This document shows positions 33,226 to 44,506 of a stretch of 64,000 nucleotides of DNA, one piece after another. Source of the DNA: Vitellaria paradoxa (taxonomy: Eukaryota > Streptophyta > Magnoliopsida > Ericales > Sapotaceae); assembly GCA_019916065.1 (NCBI GenBank), contig CM034234.1:2056963-2120962 (forward strand), in the 5' to 3' direction. Positions within the stretch are counted from its first letter, which is position 1. Every line of letters starts with the position of its first letter. The position numbers were made by a program, and so were the translations under genes. Below the pieces are notes generated by a model. That model was not told where the DNA came from, ran no database searches, and saw nothing but the letters and a program-made list of their open reading frames with translations.

Positions 33226-35904
33226 CCGGGGCGGAGCCACACTGCAGCGGGCCCCGGTTCAGTGTGAAAAAAATAAATTTTTTTTATTAAATAAATTTTG
33301 AAAAAAATAGTTTTTAGAGGCCGATCACTCTTTATAAACTTATAAGAATTTTAGTCATACCAAAAAAACTTGTTTATGAATAAGTCACATTTGCAACAAA
33401 AGACAAAACAGTATATCACGCGTTTTTAATACATTTTGAAATCACCAGTTTTATCCGAACGCTCGTAACTTCCGCGACTTTCCATCTTCATCACAAACAG
33501 ATTCAAAATCGATTTTTGAAACATAGTCAAAACAGATTTAAATGTATATTCGGTACTATTTTTATAAGAGTATACATTTAAACGAAAAAGTACCAACAAA
33601 AACAGTATCGGTACTGTTTTCATACTGTCATAAAAAATATCAATTGATACATAACACAAACTAACCATTAATGGTGCTGTTTGCATACTAGAATGCATGT
33701 GGTATTGTCAGCCATATCTTGGATATGTGACTTCTTTTTGTGTTTCATGGTGCTGTTTGCATACTAAACATATTCGGTACTGTTTTTGCAAGAGCATGCA
33801 TCTTATACAAAATAGTACCGCACACATGTGGTACTCTTGGCCATGTGGTACTGTAAACTATATCTTGGATATGTGACTTCTTTTTGTGTTTCATGGTACT
33901 ATTTGCATACTAGACACATTCGGTACTATTTTTGCAAGAGCATGCATCTTATACAAAACAGTACCGCACATATGTGGTACTCTCGATCATGTGGTACTAT
34001 CAGCTATACGTTGGATATGTAACATCTTTTTGTGTTTTATGGTGCTGTTTGCATGCTAGACACATTTGATACTGTTTTTGTAAGAGCATGCATCTTATAC
34101 AAAACAGTACTGCACGCATGTGGTACTATTGACCATGTGGTACTGTCAGCTATATTTTGGATATGTGACTTCTTTTTGTGTTTCATGGTACTGCTTGCAT
34201 ACTAGACACATTCGGTACTATTTTTACAAGAGCACGCATCTTATACAAAACAGTACTGCACACATGTGGTACTCTCGGTCATGTGGTACTATCAGCCATA
34301 CGTTGGATATGTAACTTCTTTTTGTATTTTATGGTGTTGTTTGCATACTAGACACATTTGGTACTGTTTTTGTAAGAGCATGCATCTTATACAAAATAGT
34401 ACCGCACGCATGTGGTACTCTCGGCCATGTGGTACTGTTAGCTATATCTTGGATATGTGACTTCTTTTTTGTATTTTATGGTACTGCTTGCATACTAGAC
34501 ACATTCGATATTATTTTTGTAAGAGCATGCATCTTATACAAAACAGTACCGCGCGCATGTGGTACTCTCGGTCAGGTGGTACTGTCAGCCATACGTTGGA
34601 TATGTGACTTCTTTTTGTATTTTATGGTACTGTTTGCATACTAGATACATTTGATACTGTTTTTGTAAAAGCATGCATCTTATACAAAACAATACCGCAC
34701 GCATGTGATACTCTTAACCATGTGGTACTGTCAGCCATACGTTAGATATGTGATTTATTTTTGTGTTTCATTGAGTTGTTTGCATACTAAACACATTCGA
34801 TACTGTTTTTACAAGAGCATGTATCTTATACAAAACAGTACCACACGCATGTGGTACTCTCGGCCATATGGTACTGTCAGCTATACGTTGGATATGTGAC
34901 TTCTTTTTGTGTTTTATGGTGCTGTTTGCATACTAGACACATTCGATACTGTTTTTGCAAGAGCATGCATCTTATACAAAACAGTACCACATGCATGTGG
35001 TACTCTCATCCACCTGGTATGTGGTACTATCGGCCATGTAGTACTGTCGACCATATATTAGATATGTGATTTCTTTTTGTGGTTCATGGTACTATTTGCA
35101 TACTAGACACATTCAGTACTATTTTTGCAAGAGTATGTATCTTATACAAAACAGTACTACACACATATGGTACTCTCAGCGATGTGGTACTGTCAGCTAT
35201 ACGTTGGATATATGACTTCTTTTTTGTGTTTCATGGTACTGTTTGCATACTAGACACATTCGATACTGTTTTTGCAAGAGCATGCATCTTATACAAAATA
35301 GTAACCACATACATGTGGTACTCTCATCCACCTGGTACTGTGTTTATATAAGCATGCATTTTATTCGGTACTATTTTTATAAAATCATACATTTATATGA
35401 AACAGTACTGGCACACAGATTTGTATATATTCCTTCTTCGACCAACATTAATATCAGTCGGTGCTCGTTCAATTAATGATATATCATATCTTCATGCGAT
35501 TTATAAGGAAGGAAAACAAAAACGAAAGAAACGTGATTTTTGGTTAACGAGATTTCCGGCAACTCTTGTTTAACTTAATTATAGAAATAAAGGGTATTCT
35601 TGGTATATTAGAAATTATATTTAAAACAAACTCGTGGGACTCACTCAAAAGTGTGACCTATTCACAAAACTTTCTATACAAATATGACTTAAAAGCAATA
35701 TTTTTTTTAGAGTGACTAATAAGTTTAAAAGACTGCAAAGTATGATTTAAACATAATTTTCTATTGAAAAAAATTAACCCAACTATTTCTTAAACTAACC
35801 CAATTCATTCCTTGAATAATTCAACTCTAGCCAACTCTCTATAAAATATTCAATTTATTAAATTTTAACTTACAACTTAAAACATTTTGTAACCTTGACT
35901 CCGC
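33226..35904. mobile_element. Non-autonomous element copy 2 with minisatellite core
   Basis: The direct repeat ctacttctcat (33215-33225 and 35905-35915) flanks it, so the target duplication is 10-11 bp. Terminal sequences ggcggagccac and, inverted, ggcggagtcaa form short diverged inverted repeats. Because copy B of the surrounding segmental duplication is uninterrupted at this point (apart from local differences), insertion is directly shown. The size of the target duplication suits a Mutator-like element. No transposase frame was found. Confidence 0.75.
33672..35345. repeat. 146-bp minisatellite, about 11 units
   Basis: The anchor ttgcatacta (or close variants) recurs at 33757, then about 33903, 34049, 34195 and so on, an exact 146-bp spacing for most units, with a partial unit at 33681. 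Each unit carries cattcggtactgtttttgc, agagcatgcatcttatac, aaaacagtaccgcac, catgtggtactctcgg and ggatatgtgacttctttt. The last units (from about 35000) contain insertions of a few to about 20 bp. Confidence 0.92.
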
Positions 35905-36074
35905 CTACTTCTCATAAGCCTAAGAGGTCACAAATGTGCTCGCTCCCAGTCAGTGCTGATGCCACACCGACGATCAAGCCATCCTATGCCTACACTGATT
36001 GCCAAATTTCAGCCTTTGTGACTATTCAGAAATTCTCAGTTGAATCGTAGTTTATCAGTAGCCTCGTTGCCCCA

Positions 36075-36307
36075 CTTCTAGGGTTGGAGAGAAACCCGCA
36101 GCCGTTACCCATAGGTGTGCATTAGGTGAATCCTGCCCCGTGGCCCTAACCGGCCAAGAACCACGAGAAGGTAAATCAGCCTAGGTAAGCCTTGGCTGAT
36201 CGGCACAACCTAGAAGGCCAATAGGCAGGCCCCGTGGAAAAAACTCGAACGCGGGACCTTATGGTCACCTCACCAACAACCCGACCAACTCGGCTACTCC
36301 CGAAGGG
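36075..36307 (-). mobile_element. tRNA-derived SINE (family A)
   Basis: On the minus strand it opens ttcgggagtagccgagttgg (A box) and has a degenerate B box near gcgttcgagtt; its body includes cttacctaggctg and ends ggtaacggctgcggg, shared with the SINE at 5095-5357. Flanking direct repeats gcctcgttgcccca (36061-36074) and gccttgttgcccca (36308-36321) differ at one base. Copy A of the segmental duplication lacks it. Confidence 0.88.
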
Positions 36308-36800
36308 GCCTTGTTGCCCCATTTGCTTGGACTAGAGTTAGATTCATTAAAGTTGATTTTTTTTTTAAAGTAATTTGCACTAAAATAGTCTTATCACGAT
36401 TTGCACTGAAACACAAAATTGGCTTAATCGATTCAATTTAACTACATCCTATCTCATGAGCTAAAATTGATTGAGTGAAAATTTAAAAAAAAAATAAATT
36501 GATAAAATATATTTGATTCATTTTTATGCTAAAATAAAACGTGATTTTTTCTAAATGACTCAATTTATCTATTTTTTTAAATAATATTTTTTTGCAGAAT
36601 TACATACAAATTTATATGATATGTGTGATATAAATTTAGTTATATTTAATATTTTAAAAAAATTTTGTACTTCAATAAATTATGATGGAATTATGTATTA
36701 ATATTTAAATCAGAGGAAGGTGAAGTATTTTTTTTCATCCAAATTATAAATGATAAGTGTAATTGCTATATTAAAGAGGAGGGAGGGTCAAGTATTCTTT

Positions 36801-37743
36801 AGGGTTAATTACATCGACATCCCTTAAACTATATATGTTTTTCAATTTACCTCATTCATCTATTAACCTTAATACTTTGGTTCCTCTTAGTTATTTAAAA
36901 GGGGTTTCATTTAGAAACCGTTAAAAAAATTCGTTAATTAATTAATTAATTATGATTATTTAATTATTTTAATAAGTCTCTAATGTGATTATTATTATAT
37001 GTTCAAATCTGAAACTTATTACTAAAGGTCTATATGAATTAGGTCAGATAAATCATTCAAATTTTTATTATAAATTAAATAAATCAAAAATTTTTTTATT
37101 ATATCCAAAAAAAAAAGAACTCGACTTAAAAATAAAAATAAATTACATATATATATTATTTTTATTTTTGGTATAAAAAATAAAGTGAGCAAAACCTAAC
37201 GAAAGCTTAAAAAAATCAAATTAAACCTAATGACAACATTTTCATTTAATTTAGTTTTTTAGTTTAAATTTAGATTAAATTTTTAAACAAATTTTGAGAA
37301 TACATTTTCTATTATTTATTATTAAAATTAAATATATATAATAAATATAGAATAAAAAATAAAAATATTTATTATTAAGATTCGATAATTGATTTGGTTA
37401 GATTGTTTGTCAAAATCAGGTTTGGGTTGATTTTATTTTAGTTGGGATAAGAAAAAATTCAATTTATTTAATTTATAACAAAAAATTGAATGATTTATTT
37501 AATATAATCTATGCAAATATCTAGTCTTAAGTTTCAAATTTGGATATATATGAATAATAATTACATTTGAAACATATAAAGTTAATTAAAGAATAATAAA
37601 CAAATAAAAAGTTAATTAACTTTTTTAATGATTACTAAACAATTCTTTTTAAATAGATAAGGGTGTCAAATGTTACCGTTAATAGATGAAAAGATAAATT
37701 AGAAAACTAGGTCTAATTTAAGGGATGTCAGTATAATTAATCT
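36801..37743. mobile_element. 0.94-kb element with about 30-bp terminal inverted repeats
   Basis: The left end agggttaattacatcgacat continues to cccttaaact. The right end, inverted, reads aagattaattatactgacat and continues cccttaaatt. Flanks tattcttt and tatttttt may be an 8-bp imperfect duplication. The interior is about 85% A/T and no transposase is recognisable. Confidence 0.7.
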
Positions 37744-39448
37744 TATTTTTTATTCAAATCACTAAGTAAAATATAATTACTATATTAAAGAATGAAATGA
37801 AGTGAGGATTGAATGAAACTACAAAAATGGGGAAATAAAAATATTGCATATCTATATTAGTGAGCAATTGTAAATGTTAAAACGAAATAAAAACAAAATA
37901 AAATAAGGGAGGAATGCAATTTTCTTTATTTAATTCCCATGCTAAGTGAGGACAACAAGCTTATTTAATGAGGCCACGAGACTTTTCACTTTAGTGGCAG
38001 CTCTTTTAAACCACCCGTTCGTATCTATAAAGTGAAAATAGGATGCTCATCAAACTTAACAAACTTCCAACCAAACAACGGAAGGAAATTCCGATAAGCA
38101 CAAGAATTCATGGACCAGAAGTGCGTGGGCCAAACGATTGAAATATGGGCCGTTTGGCTCGTTAATTTTTACTCCAAATAATAATAATAATAATAATAAT
38201 AATAATTTAGAGTGTCAAATTTGGTAAAAATAATTTTTAATTTTTTTCTAATTTTTTTTAATTTTCTCCACATCAAAAATTTCAATCTTTCTTAAACTTT
38301 TACTAATTTTTTTTTCATTTATACCAACTTTCTCTAATTTTTACTAAATTTTTACACTTTTCAAAGAACATACCAAACACTCAATAATTCGAAACAAGTA
38401 CTTTCTCCACAAAACACAATTATATAACTTTATCAATTTTTTTCAATTTTTTCTAACTTTTATAAATTTTTATCAAATACCCAAGTAACTACTAAAGTTA
38501 CACACAATATTTTAGGATTTAAAGTTCCTTTTTAACTTCAGGAACATGAAGTTTAATCTTATCCATTTAATTGAGATAAATTTTATTTGGCCATTCATTT
38601 TACAAATTTAATTTTGTTATATTCTAAAGGATAAATTAGTAATTCAGTAAGATAGATAAATACAAATAGATGCGCAAGAGAATTGAATGTAGGGTTTTTG
38701 ATTCCTCCGTTAATGGCCTGCTGGCTTTCTCTGCAACCCTCTAGCTAACTTCCATGAGAAGAGAGAGATAAAGTGATCTTTGTTATTAGATCTGAAGTTT
38801 CATAGCTATCCCTCTTTCATTTCAACATAGGCATAAATTTAAATTTTATTAGTAGATAGCTTTTTCTTTTCTATTTTTTTTCTACAATTTTGAATTGAGG
38901 ATTTAAAAAAATATTAGAAAGAAAAAAAAGAAAGTGGAAGAAAAAAGAAAACAAAATTAAAACAGATTGTTAAACTATAAGTTTTAATTTTTGACAAACA
39001 CAGACACTTGTTATCAAAATTTTTGACAAACACAAACACTTGTTTCTAAAGAACAAAAATACTTGTTGAATGCATATAGATTCTGATTAGATAATTCAAA
39101 TTTCATACTATTTTGGTGGAATTGTAAAGTTATAATCTCTGAGAATCTAAACGAATCTAAAATAAAAAATTTTTTAAGAATCTATATCTTTAAGAGGGAT
39201 AATTTAAGATTATTTGAATCTAAATTTTTGAGAAAGAGAGATTATTTGCATGATAGCATGGGATGAGAAAGATTTTTAGATTTTGTATTTTTTTCTCTTA
39301 GTGAATTACTAATTTACGTTTTAAAAATAACAAAGTTAAAATTTTAGAATGAATGGTCAAAGGAAGTTATTTCAACTTAATGGATAAGATCAACTTAAGA
39401 CCTTAAATTTAAAAAATGAACTTCAAGAACCCCCAGATCCGTTATTTT

Positions 39449-39577
39449 GAGTGAGTTTGGAGTAAAATAAATTGAGATAAATTGAGAATTCGTAATGCGT
39501 ACAGTGAAAGAAAAAAATTAATGTGATATAAAATTAACAGAAATTTATAAAAATTTATTTACAAACCAAACTCACCC
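39449..39577. mobile_element. Short Tourist-like MITE
   Basis: gagtgagtttggagtaaaat on the left and aaaccaaactcaccc on the right; the body has ataaattgagaattcgtaat, which recurs in other MITEs of this window. Target duplication not clear. Confidence 0.5.
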
Positions 39578-40418
39578 TTTATGGTGCAAAGTTGCTTTTG
39601 GTGGCTCCAAATCGCCCCATAATCAAATAAACAACAAATCATGCCGGGGAAAAAAAAGAAAAAAAGGAAAAGAAAAGAAAATGCCACAAAGAAAATATCT
39701 TCTGCTACCATTGCCTGGCTCTCTGATCTTGCAGAGTCCATGCAGTAGTCCCTACTTTCAGACGTCTATCACATGCACTTTGGACACAAGCCTAAAATTC
39801 ATAACCACCTCACAAGCCTAAGAGGTCACTGACATGCTCGCCGCCCAGTCCGTACCGATGCCCAAACCGACGGTTAGGGCGCCGTCCCATGCCCACAGCG
39901 ATTGCCAAATTTCAGCCTTTGTGGCTATAGAATTTCGAAATTTTGATGTCTCGTGTCATTTTTGGAATTATAAAAGCTATTTTGTCAAACGCTAAAGCAA
40001 TTAATTAATGTATAATTATCACTGCAGGTATTAGTATAATTGCCTGATGCAATAAACATCCTTGTCAAAACTAAAAACTGATTGACAATATCACTTCCTT
40101 AATTTCTATGTCTACCTGATACCGATACTTACTGGAGCTTATCTTAATTCTTGTCAATCATGGAACTAAAAATCATACAAACTCTCTCTCTCTCTCTATT
40201 ATGGGATTCAAATCATAGAGCCCCATGATATGTGTTACTGTCTTTACATGATGAAGTTAGAGGTGCGAAGTTTCGAGGAAGGTGGCTAGAATTTGGCGGA
40301 CTATGCATGTGGTGAGGCGAGGGTTTGGGACCTCCATATATACGTACACAAGAGTGGACGGTTAGATAAGGATGGGGATGTAACATCAACCAATTTGGAG
40401 TTTCTTGCAGTGAAGCAA

Positions 40419-40453
<35 letters not shown>

Positions 40454-40643
40454 TAGGCGGGAAATTGCTTTTTTTTTAAAAAAGGCTTAGTTAGGTCATG
40501 CTGAGAGTTGTCCATTCCAGCATCTATACCAGATATTGATGAAGAAAAAAACAAAAATATTCGTGACCTCGCTAGATGACAATAATGCAATCACGAGTAG
40601 ATTAATTGAATTGCTACATTCCTACCATTATTCAAGTAAACTT

Positions 40644-40901
40644 CTGGGAGTAAAGGAGAAACTCGTAGTCCTTATTCATGGGTGTGCAATAGATGAAACT
40701 TACCTCGTGACCCTATCCGACAAAGAACCACGATAAGGTAAACTAACTTAAGCAAGCCCTGTCTGATAAGAAGATGTTAGATGGCCCTCCACAATTAGAG
40801 GAAGGACTACCCCCGAAGAGGAGTCGAACCTGGGACTTATTAGTCCCAGGCCCTTCAGCTCGTCAGCCTAACCAACTCAACTACCTCTCTTGCAAGCATC
40901 G
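40644..40901 (-). mobile_element. tRNA-derived SINE (family A-like)
   Basis: On the minus strand it has an A box (tagttgagttgg) and a perfect B box (ggttcgactcc) near 40825-40835, then a body that includes cttacttaag... equivalents of the family A body and ends near gcacacccatgaataagg. Direct repeats ttcaagtaaactt (40631-40643) and tttaagtaaactt (40902-40914) flank it with one mismatch. Confidence 0.82.
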
Positions 40902-42057
40902 TTTAAGTAAACTTGGCTATAATTTAAGCTGTTTGAATTGTTGTCTAGATTAATTAATGGGTGCTAAAACCCAATCTATGCATGCCGTGGTTCTTTTGAG
41001 GAAAGGATGAAAAATTTGAGGCCGGATTGTTAAACGCAGACATAAAAAAATATACATGATTGGTACATAAGATTATTGAGAAAATATAAAGCAAATTATA
41101 TGATATGTTAAACTTTAAATAGATATACGATTTGATTTGATTTTAAAAAAATTAATTATTTAATATGTTCGATAAATTTTAAGATATTTGAGTATAAATA
41201 TAAATCGACATAAATTAATAGACACAAACTATGAGTATAGAAGAGGTATGATTGACCCTCTTAAAAAATATTATTGATATTTTTGTAGAAAATGGGATAA
41301 TTAAGAGAGATTGTGACTAAATAATCTACATGCATGGATGCTAAGTGATTCATCTTGCAATGCATGGACTTAATTCATAGGAGATATGTTGATTTTATTT
41401 TTTAATTATTATTATTATTATTATTTTTGGCTGGAGATGTGGTAGAAAATGAGAAAATACATGCATGTCACCAAGAGACAAACCTTCCTTTTTTTTTTTT
41501 GTTTGGTAAGTATGAAACAAAAACTTTGCTCTGCCATGCAATAATCAAAATCTTTCTGAGAAAGATTACGGCTTTGGATATATATGTGAGATAATCAAGG
41601 GAAAACAAATTCTTTGTAAATTTCCTAAGAAGATGAGTGAGGGAAGAAGGCAGTGAACTTAAAGCAAATTTACAAGGAACGTGGACTACAGAAAAGCTAC
41701 AAGGAAATTAAGCCAGCAGACACACACTTATCTTTCACCTTTAATTAATTTACTAATGGAGCAGAGAATTCCCGCCATAGCTAAAATTCTTTAGAGGCTT
41801 GCAATTTGGACACGCAATTTATAGGCCGCCAGGGGTTTGAACGGTGGATTATGATGCATAACGACGTGACGTAGAAACCTACTGCCACGTTGCCCTATTT
41901 CGTACAGTTTTCATAGAGTTGTCTGTGGAATCATCTCGAACGGCGTGGCATTTTGTAAGGACATTTCGTACGTTCCCGATCGATTAATACTATTGGAATA
42001 ATTTTTTTGCAACCACATTCCGGAATTTGCCTTCAGATACTTTCTGTCCATGGTAAT
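40902..42057. other. Intergenic DNA without a recognisable gene
   Basis: No protein-like frame on either strand. It contains a short (ATT)n run at about 41406-41424 and a moderately GC-rich patch at 41815-41990 with a gacgtgacgtag motif (ACGT-core element). No gene starts nearby. Confidence 0.45.
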
Positions 42058-42222
42058 GGGTGTGTTTGGAATTGTATAAAAGTGTATAAAATAAAATAAA
42101 ATTATAAAAGTTAATATCTCGTAATTCGTGTAATGAGTGAAAAAAATTTAAATTTTACTGTCTCGTAATTCATATTTATAGAGATTTGTAAGATTTTATT
42201 TTATTTTGCTCCAAACGGAGCC
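42058..42222. mobile_element. Tourist-like MITE
   Basis: gggtgtgtttggaattg and tgctccaaacggagcc are the two ends. The interior tctcgtaattcgtgtaatga resembles the MITEs at 39449 and 45140. Confidence 0.6.
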
Positions 42223-42235
42223 AGTTTTAGATTTA

Positions 42236-42376
42236 GGTTTCGTTTAGTTTGGTTTGTTATAAAATTCTGAAAATTATTGAAAATTTTTAAAAATTATTTA
42301 TTTTTATATCCTTATACGAATTATGAACTTATAACTTATCTCATTTTTCTCACTTTTTATCATTCTAAGCACACCC
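42236..42376. mobile_element. Tourist-like MITE, next to the previous one
   Basis: Left end ggtttcgtttagtttgg, right end cattctaagcacaccc. The interior aaaattattgaaaatttt and cgaattatgaacttataac match the opposite orientation of the neighbouring element. Confidence 0.5.
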
Positions 42377-42905
42377 TTGATCATCGTCTGAAAAAATATA
42401 GTTTTTTTTTTTATTTTTTAAATGATTAAATTTATCTTATTATATTTTAAGTTTATTTTAAACATTGAAAGATAAAAATATCAAATTAACAAAAATTTAA
42501 AAAAAATTAGTTTTTTTCTCACTCCCAAACACAAACAAAGTTATCTAATAGCTAATTATAAAAAGTTAGTTTTTTTTTTTTTTATTCCAAAACTCAGCCT
42601 AAGTTTAAAAAAAAAAAAAGTTAGTTTTTCGTTTTTATTTTTGTGATTGGAAAAGAAAAAAAAATGATAACTTTTAATTTTTATTTTTTTTAATTAGACA
42701 TTTTTGTATTTTATAATTTAAAAAAATTTTAAATGTAATAGGACAAATTAATTTGATCCTTTCTGCGGCTAAGCGGGCCTTAAAATTTAGGGAGGAGATT
42801 AATTTAACCTGGCTTACTAGAAATTTCAAGGAAGCTTCAGAGACCGGAACTGAAGTACAATTGTCCGTACGTACGGGTTCTACTTTCTCTTGAACATCCA
42901 AATTG

Positions 42906-43055
42906 GAGATGTTTGGTTGTAAAAAGTTTAATAAAAAAATACAGTAAAAATATAAAAATTTGATGTAAAAGTGATATGTAGTAAAATTTAAAAAAAATAC
43001 AAAAAATTGATAAAAATTATAAATTTTTGTTGATTTTAACGAACCAAACACTTCC
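42906..43055. mobile_element. MITE, second subfamily
   Basis: gagatgtttggttgtaaaaa on the left, gaaccaaacacttcc on the right. The interior phrase aaaaatttgatgtaaaagtg is shared with the element at 43143-43298, so these are two members of one subfamily. Confidence 0.6.
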
Positions 43056-43142
43056 AATACACAGGACCTCGTTGTTTTTACTGATGATGAGATGATGAAA
43101 GCGCATGAAAATGGCCGGCTATCAACATTTTAATGCATTTTA

Positions 43143-43298
43143 GGGGGTGTTTGGTTAGAAAAAAGTTGGTAAAAAAGTACAGAAAAAGTATAAAAATTTG
43201 ATGTAAAAGTGATATGTGGTAAAATTTAATTAGAAGAAGTATAAACTTTTTGTAACTTTTGGTAGATTTTGATATTTAGTCAGTGGCCAAACAGCCCC
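43143..43298. mobile_element. MITE, second subfamily
   Basis: ggggtgtttggttagaaaaa and ggccaaacagcccc are the ends; flanks are TAG-like and TAA-like. Shares aaaaatttgatgtaaaagtg and atatgtggtaaaatttaa with the element at 42906-43055. Confidence 0.65.
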
Positions 43299-43826
43299 TA
43301 AAAAATCACTGTCACAATCATCAAACCACCATTAATTTACGCATAGAACTTGAACTACTGATCATATTGCATTTCCTTATCGAAGACTAATGTCGACTAG
43401 GGACAAGATTGTGTTTTTGATTACCATGTTTGTTTGAGATTCGATTGAATATAAGCGATGACAGCGATGTACAGTGCTATATATGTCTATATATATATAT
43501 ATATATATATATGTAACAAGGAATAATGCGATTGAATATTATTTTATCTTAAGTTGGTAGTATTATATTTATTAATATATTATTTTAATATAAATAAATA
43601 AATATTTTATTTAGTAATATTATAATTATCATTCATAAAATCTATTTACGACCATACGATTTGAAAACCGAGTAATAAAAAAGAATGGAATAGGAAAAAT
43701 TGAAGAATTGATTATTTAATATTTTTAGAGTTCTAAAGTTTCTGATTAGAGAAATTACGGTACAGACCATGCAGTACAGCCAATCCTCACACTCCACATG
43801 TTTTGAGCCTAATGTGTCATTGTGAT

Positions 43827-43880
43827 AAGGGGCGAAGCCACCAGTGGTCGAGCAGCAGAGATAGCTGCTATTGGAGTCCG

Positions 43881-43940
<60 letters not shown>

Positions 43941-44498
43941 ACATAATTTATAAAAAAAATATTTATTCTTCAGATCTCGTACACTTGTGATCGATAATCT
44001 TATTTTATACATGATATATTACTTACACACATGTACAATCGAAAGTGTTCATTGCCCGAACATTCAACTTTTAAACTTTAACATCTTGAACCTGTGAAAA
44101 ATTATAAGATTGTGTCTAGCATGTAATATTTAATAGGATAAATATTATTTTTGTAAAATTTTATTTATTTTAATTATTAACGTATATTTTATAACATTAC
44201 AAATGCATTATTTTTTTTCATATACTTGTTAAAAATGATTTTTTAAAAAGTGAGGTAAAAGTTATAAAAGGTTTTGAGAATAAAAAATTAATAATTTATT
44301 TTATAATTGAAATGTTTGAAACTCGATAAAATTCTAAAAGTTTTTTTTAAAATTAAAATTTTTTACTTACCATATGAATTATGAAAATTATAATTTTTAT
44401 AAATTTATACTAATTTTTACAATTTCAAACACCTGGCCCTAATATTTATTTTATGAATTTTTCGCCGCCACTAAAAAAAATTTCTAGATCCGTCACTG
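43827..44498. mobile_element. Non-autonomous DNA element with 8-bp target duplication
   Basis: attgtgat flanks it at 43819-43826 and 44499-44506. The ends aaggggcgaagccacc and, inverted, cagtgacggatctaga fit diverged copies of a cagggGCGGAGCCA-type terminus common in plant DNA transposons. An 8-bp duplication suits hAT-type elements. It contains a (TA)n tract of about 50 bp at 43887-43937 and no coding sequence. Confidence 0.65.
43887..43937. repeat. (TA)n microsatellite
   Basis: About 25 uninterrupted TA units. Frames crossing it translate as YIYI repeats and are not genes. Confidence 0.95.
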
Positions 44499-44506
44499 AT
44501 TGTGAT

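Larger units (their letters stand above)
32158..36031. repeat. Segmental tandem duplication, copy A (interrupted)
   Basis: Starts in the 3' flank of the methyltransferase gene with attctcagttgaatcg and runs to about 36031 (ttcagcctttgtgact). Blocks 32158-32505, 32515-32720, 32990-33225 and 35905-36031 match copy B in the same order and orientation. Copy A is split by the element at 33226-35904. Its 32990-33225 part includes the phrases ggtggctccaaatcg and tcttctgctaccattgc. No gene inside. Confidence 0.85.
36032..39935. repeat. Segmental tandem duplication, copy B (interrupted)
   Basis: Begins at attctcagttgaatcg (36032), directly abutting the end of copy A, and ends near 39935 (ttcagcctttgtggct). 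Matching blocks are 36032-36074 plus 36308-36635, 37965-38160, 39580-39775 and 39805-39935. Insertions specific to this copy are the SINE at 36075-36307, sequence at 36636-37960 including a TIR element, and a stretch at 38510-39578 that includes a MITE. No gene inside. Confidence 0.83.

Noticed and set aside
33672..35345. CRISPR-like array
   Set aside because: Units are 146 bp and similar throughout, with no short repeat/unique spacer pattern, and this is plant nuclear DNA.
33828..35476. Row of similar 60-90-residue open frames
   Set aside because: They are the same frame sampled in successive 146-bp minisatellite units; the unit is not a multiple of three and the composition resembles no protein.
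43642..44012. Minus-strand frames rich in YIYIYI
   Set aside because: They translate the (TA)n microsatellite.
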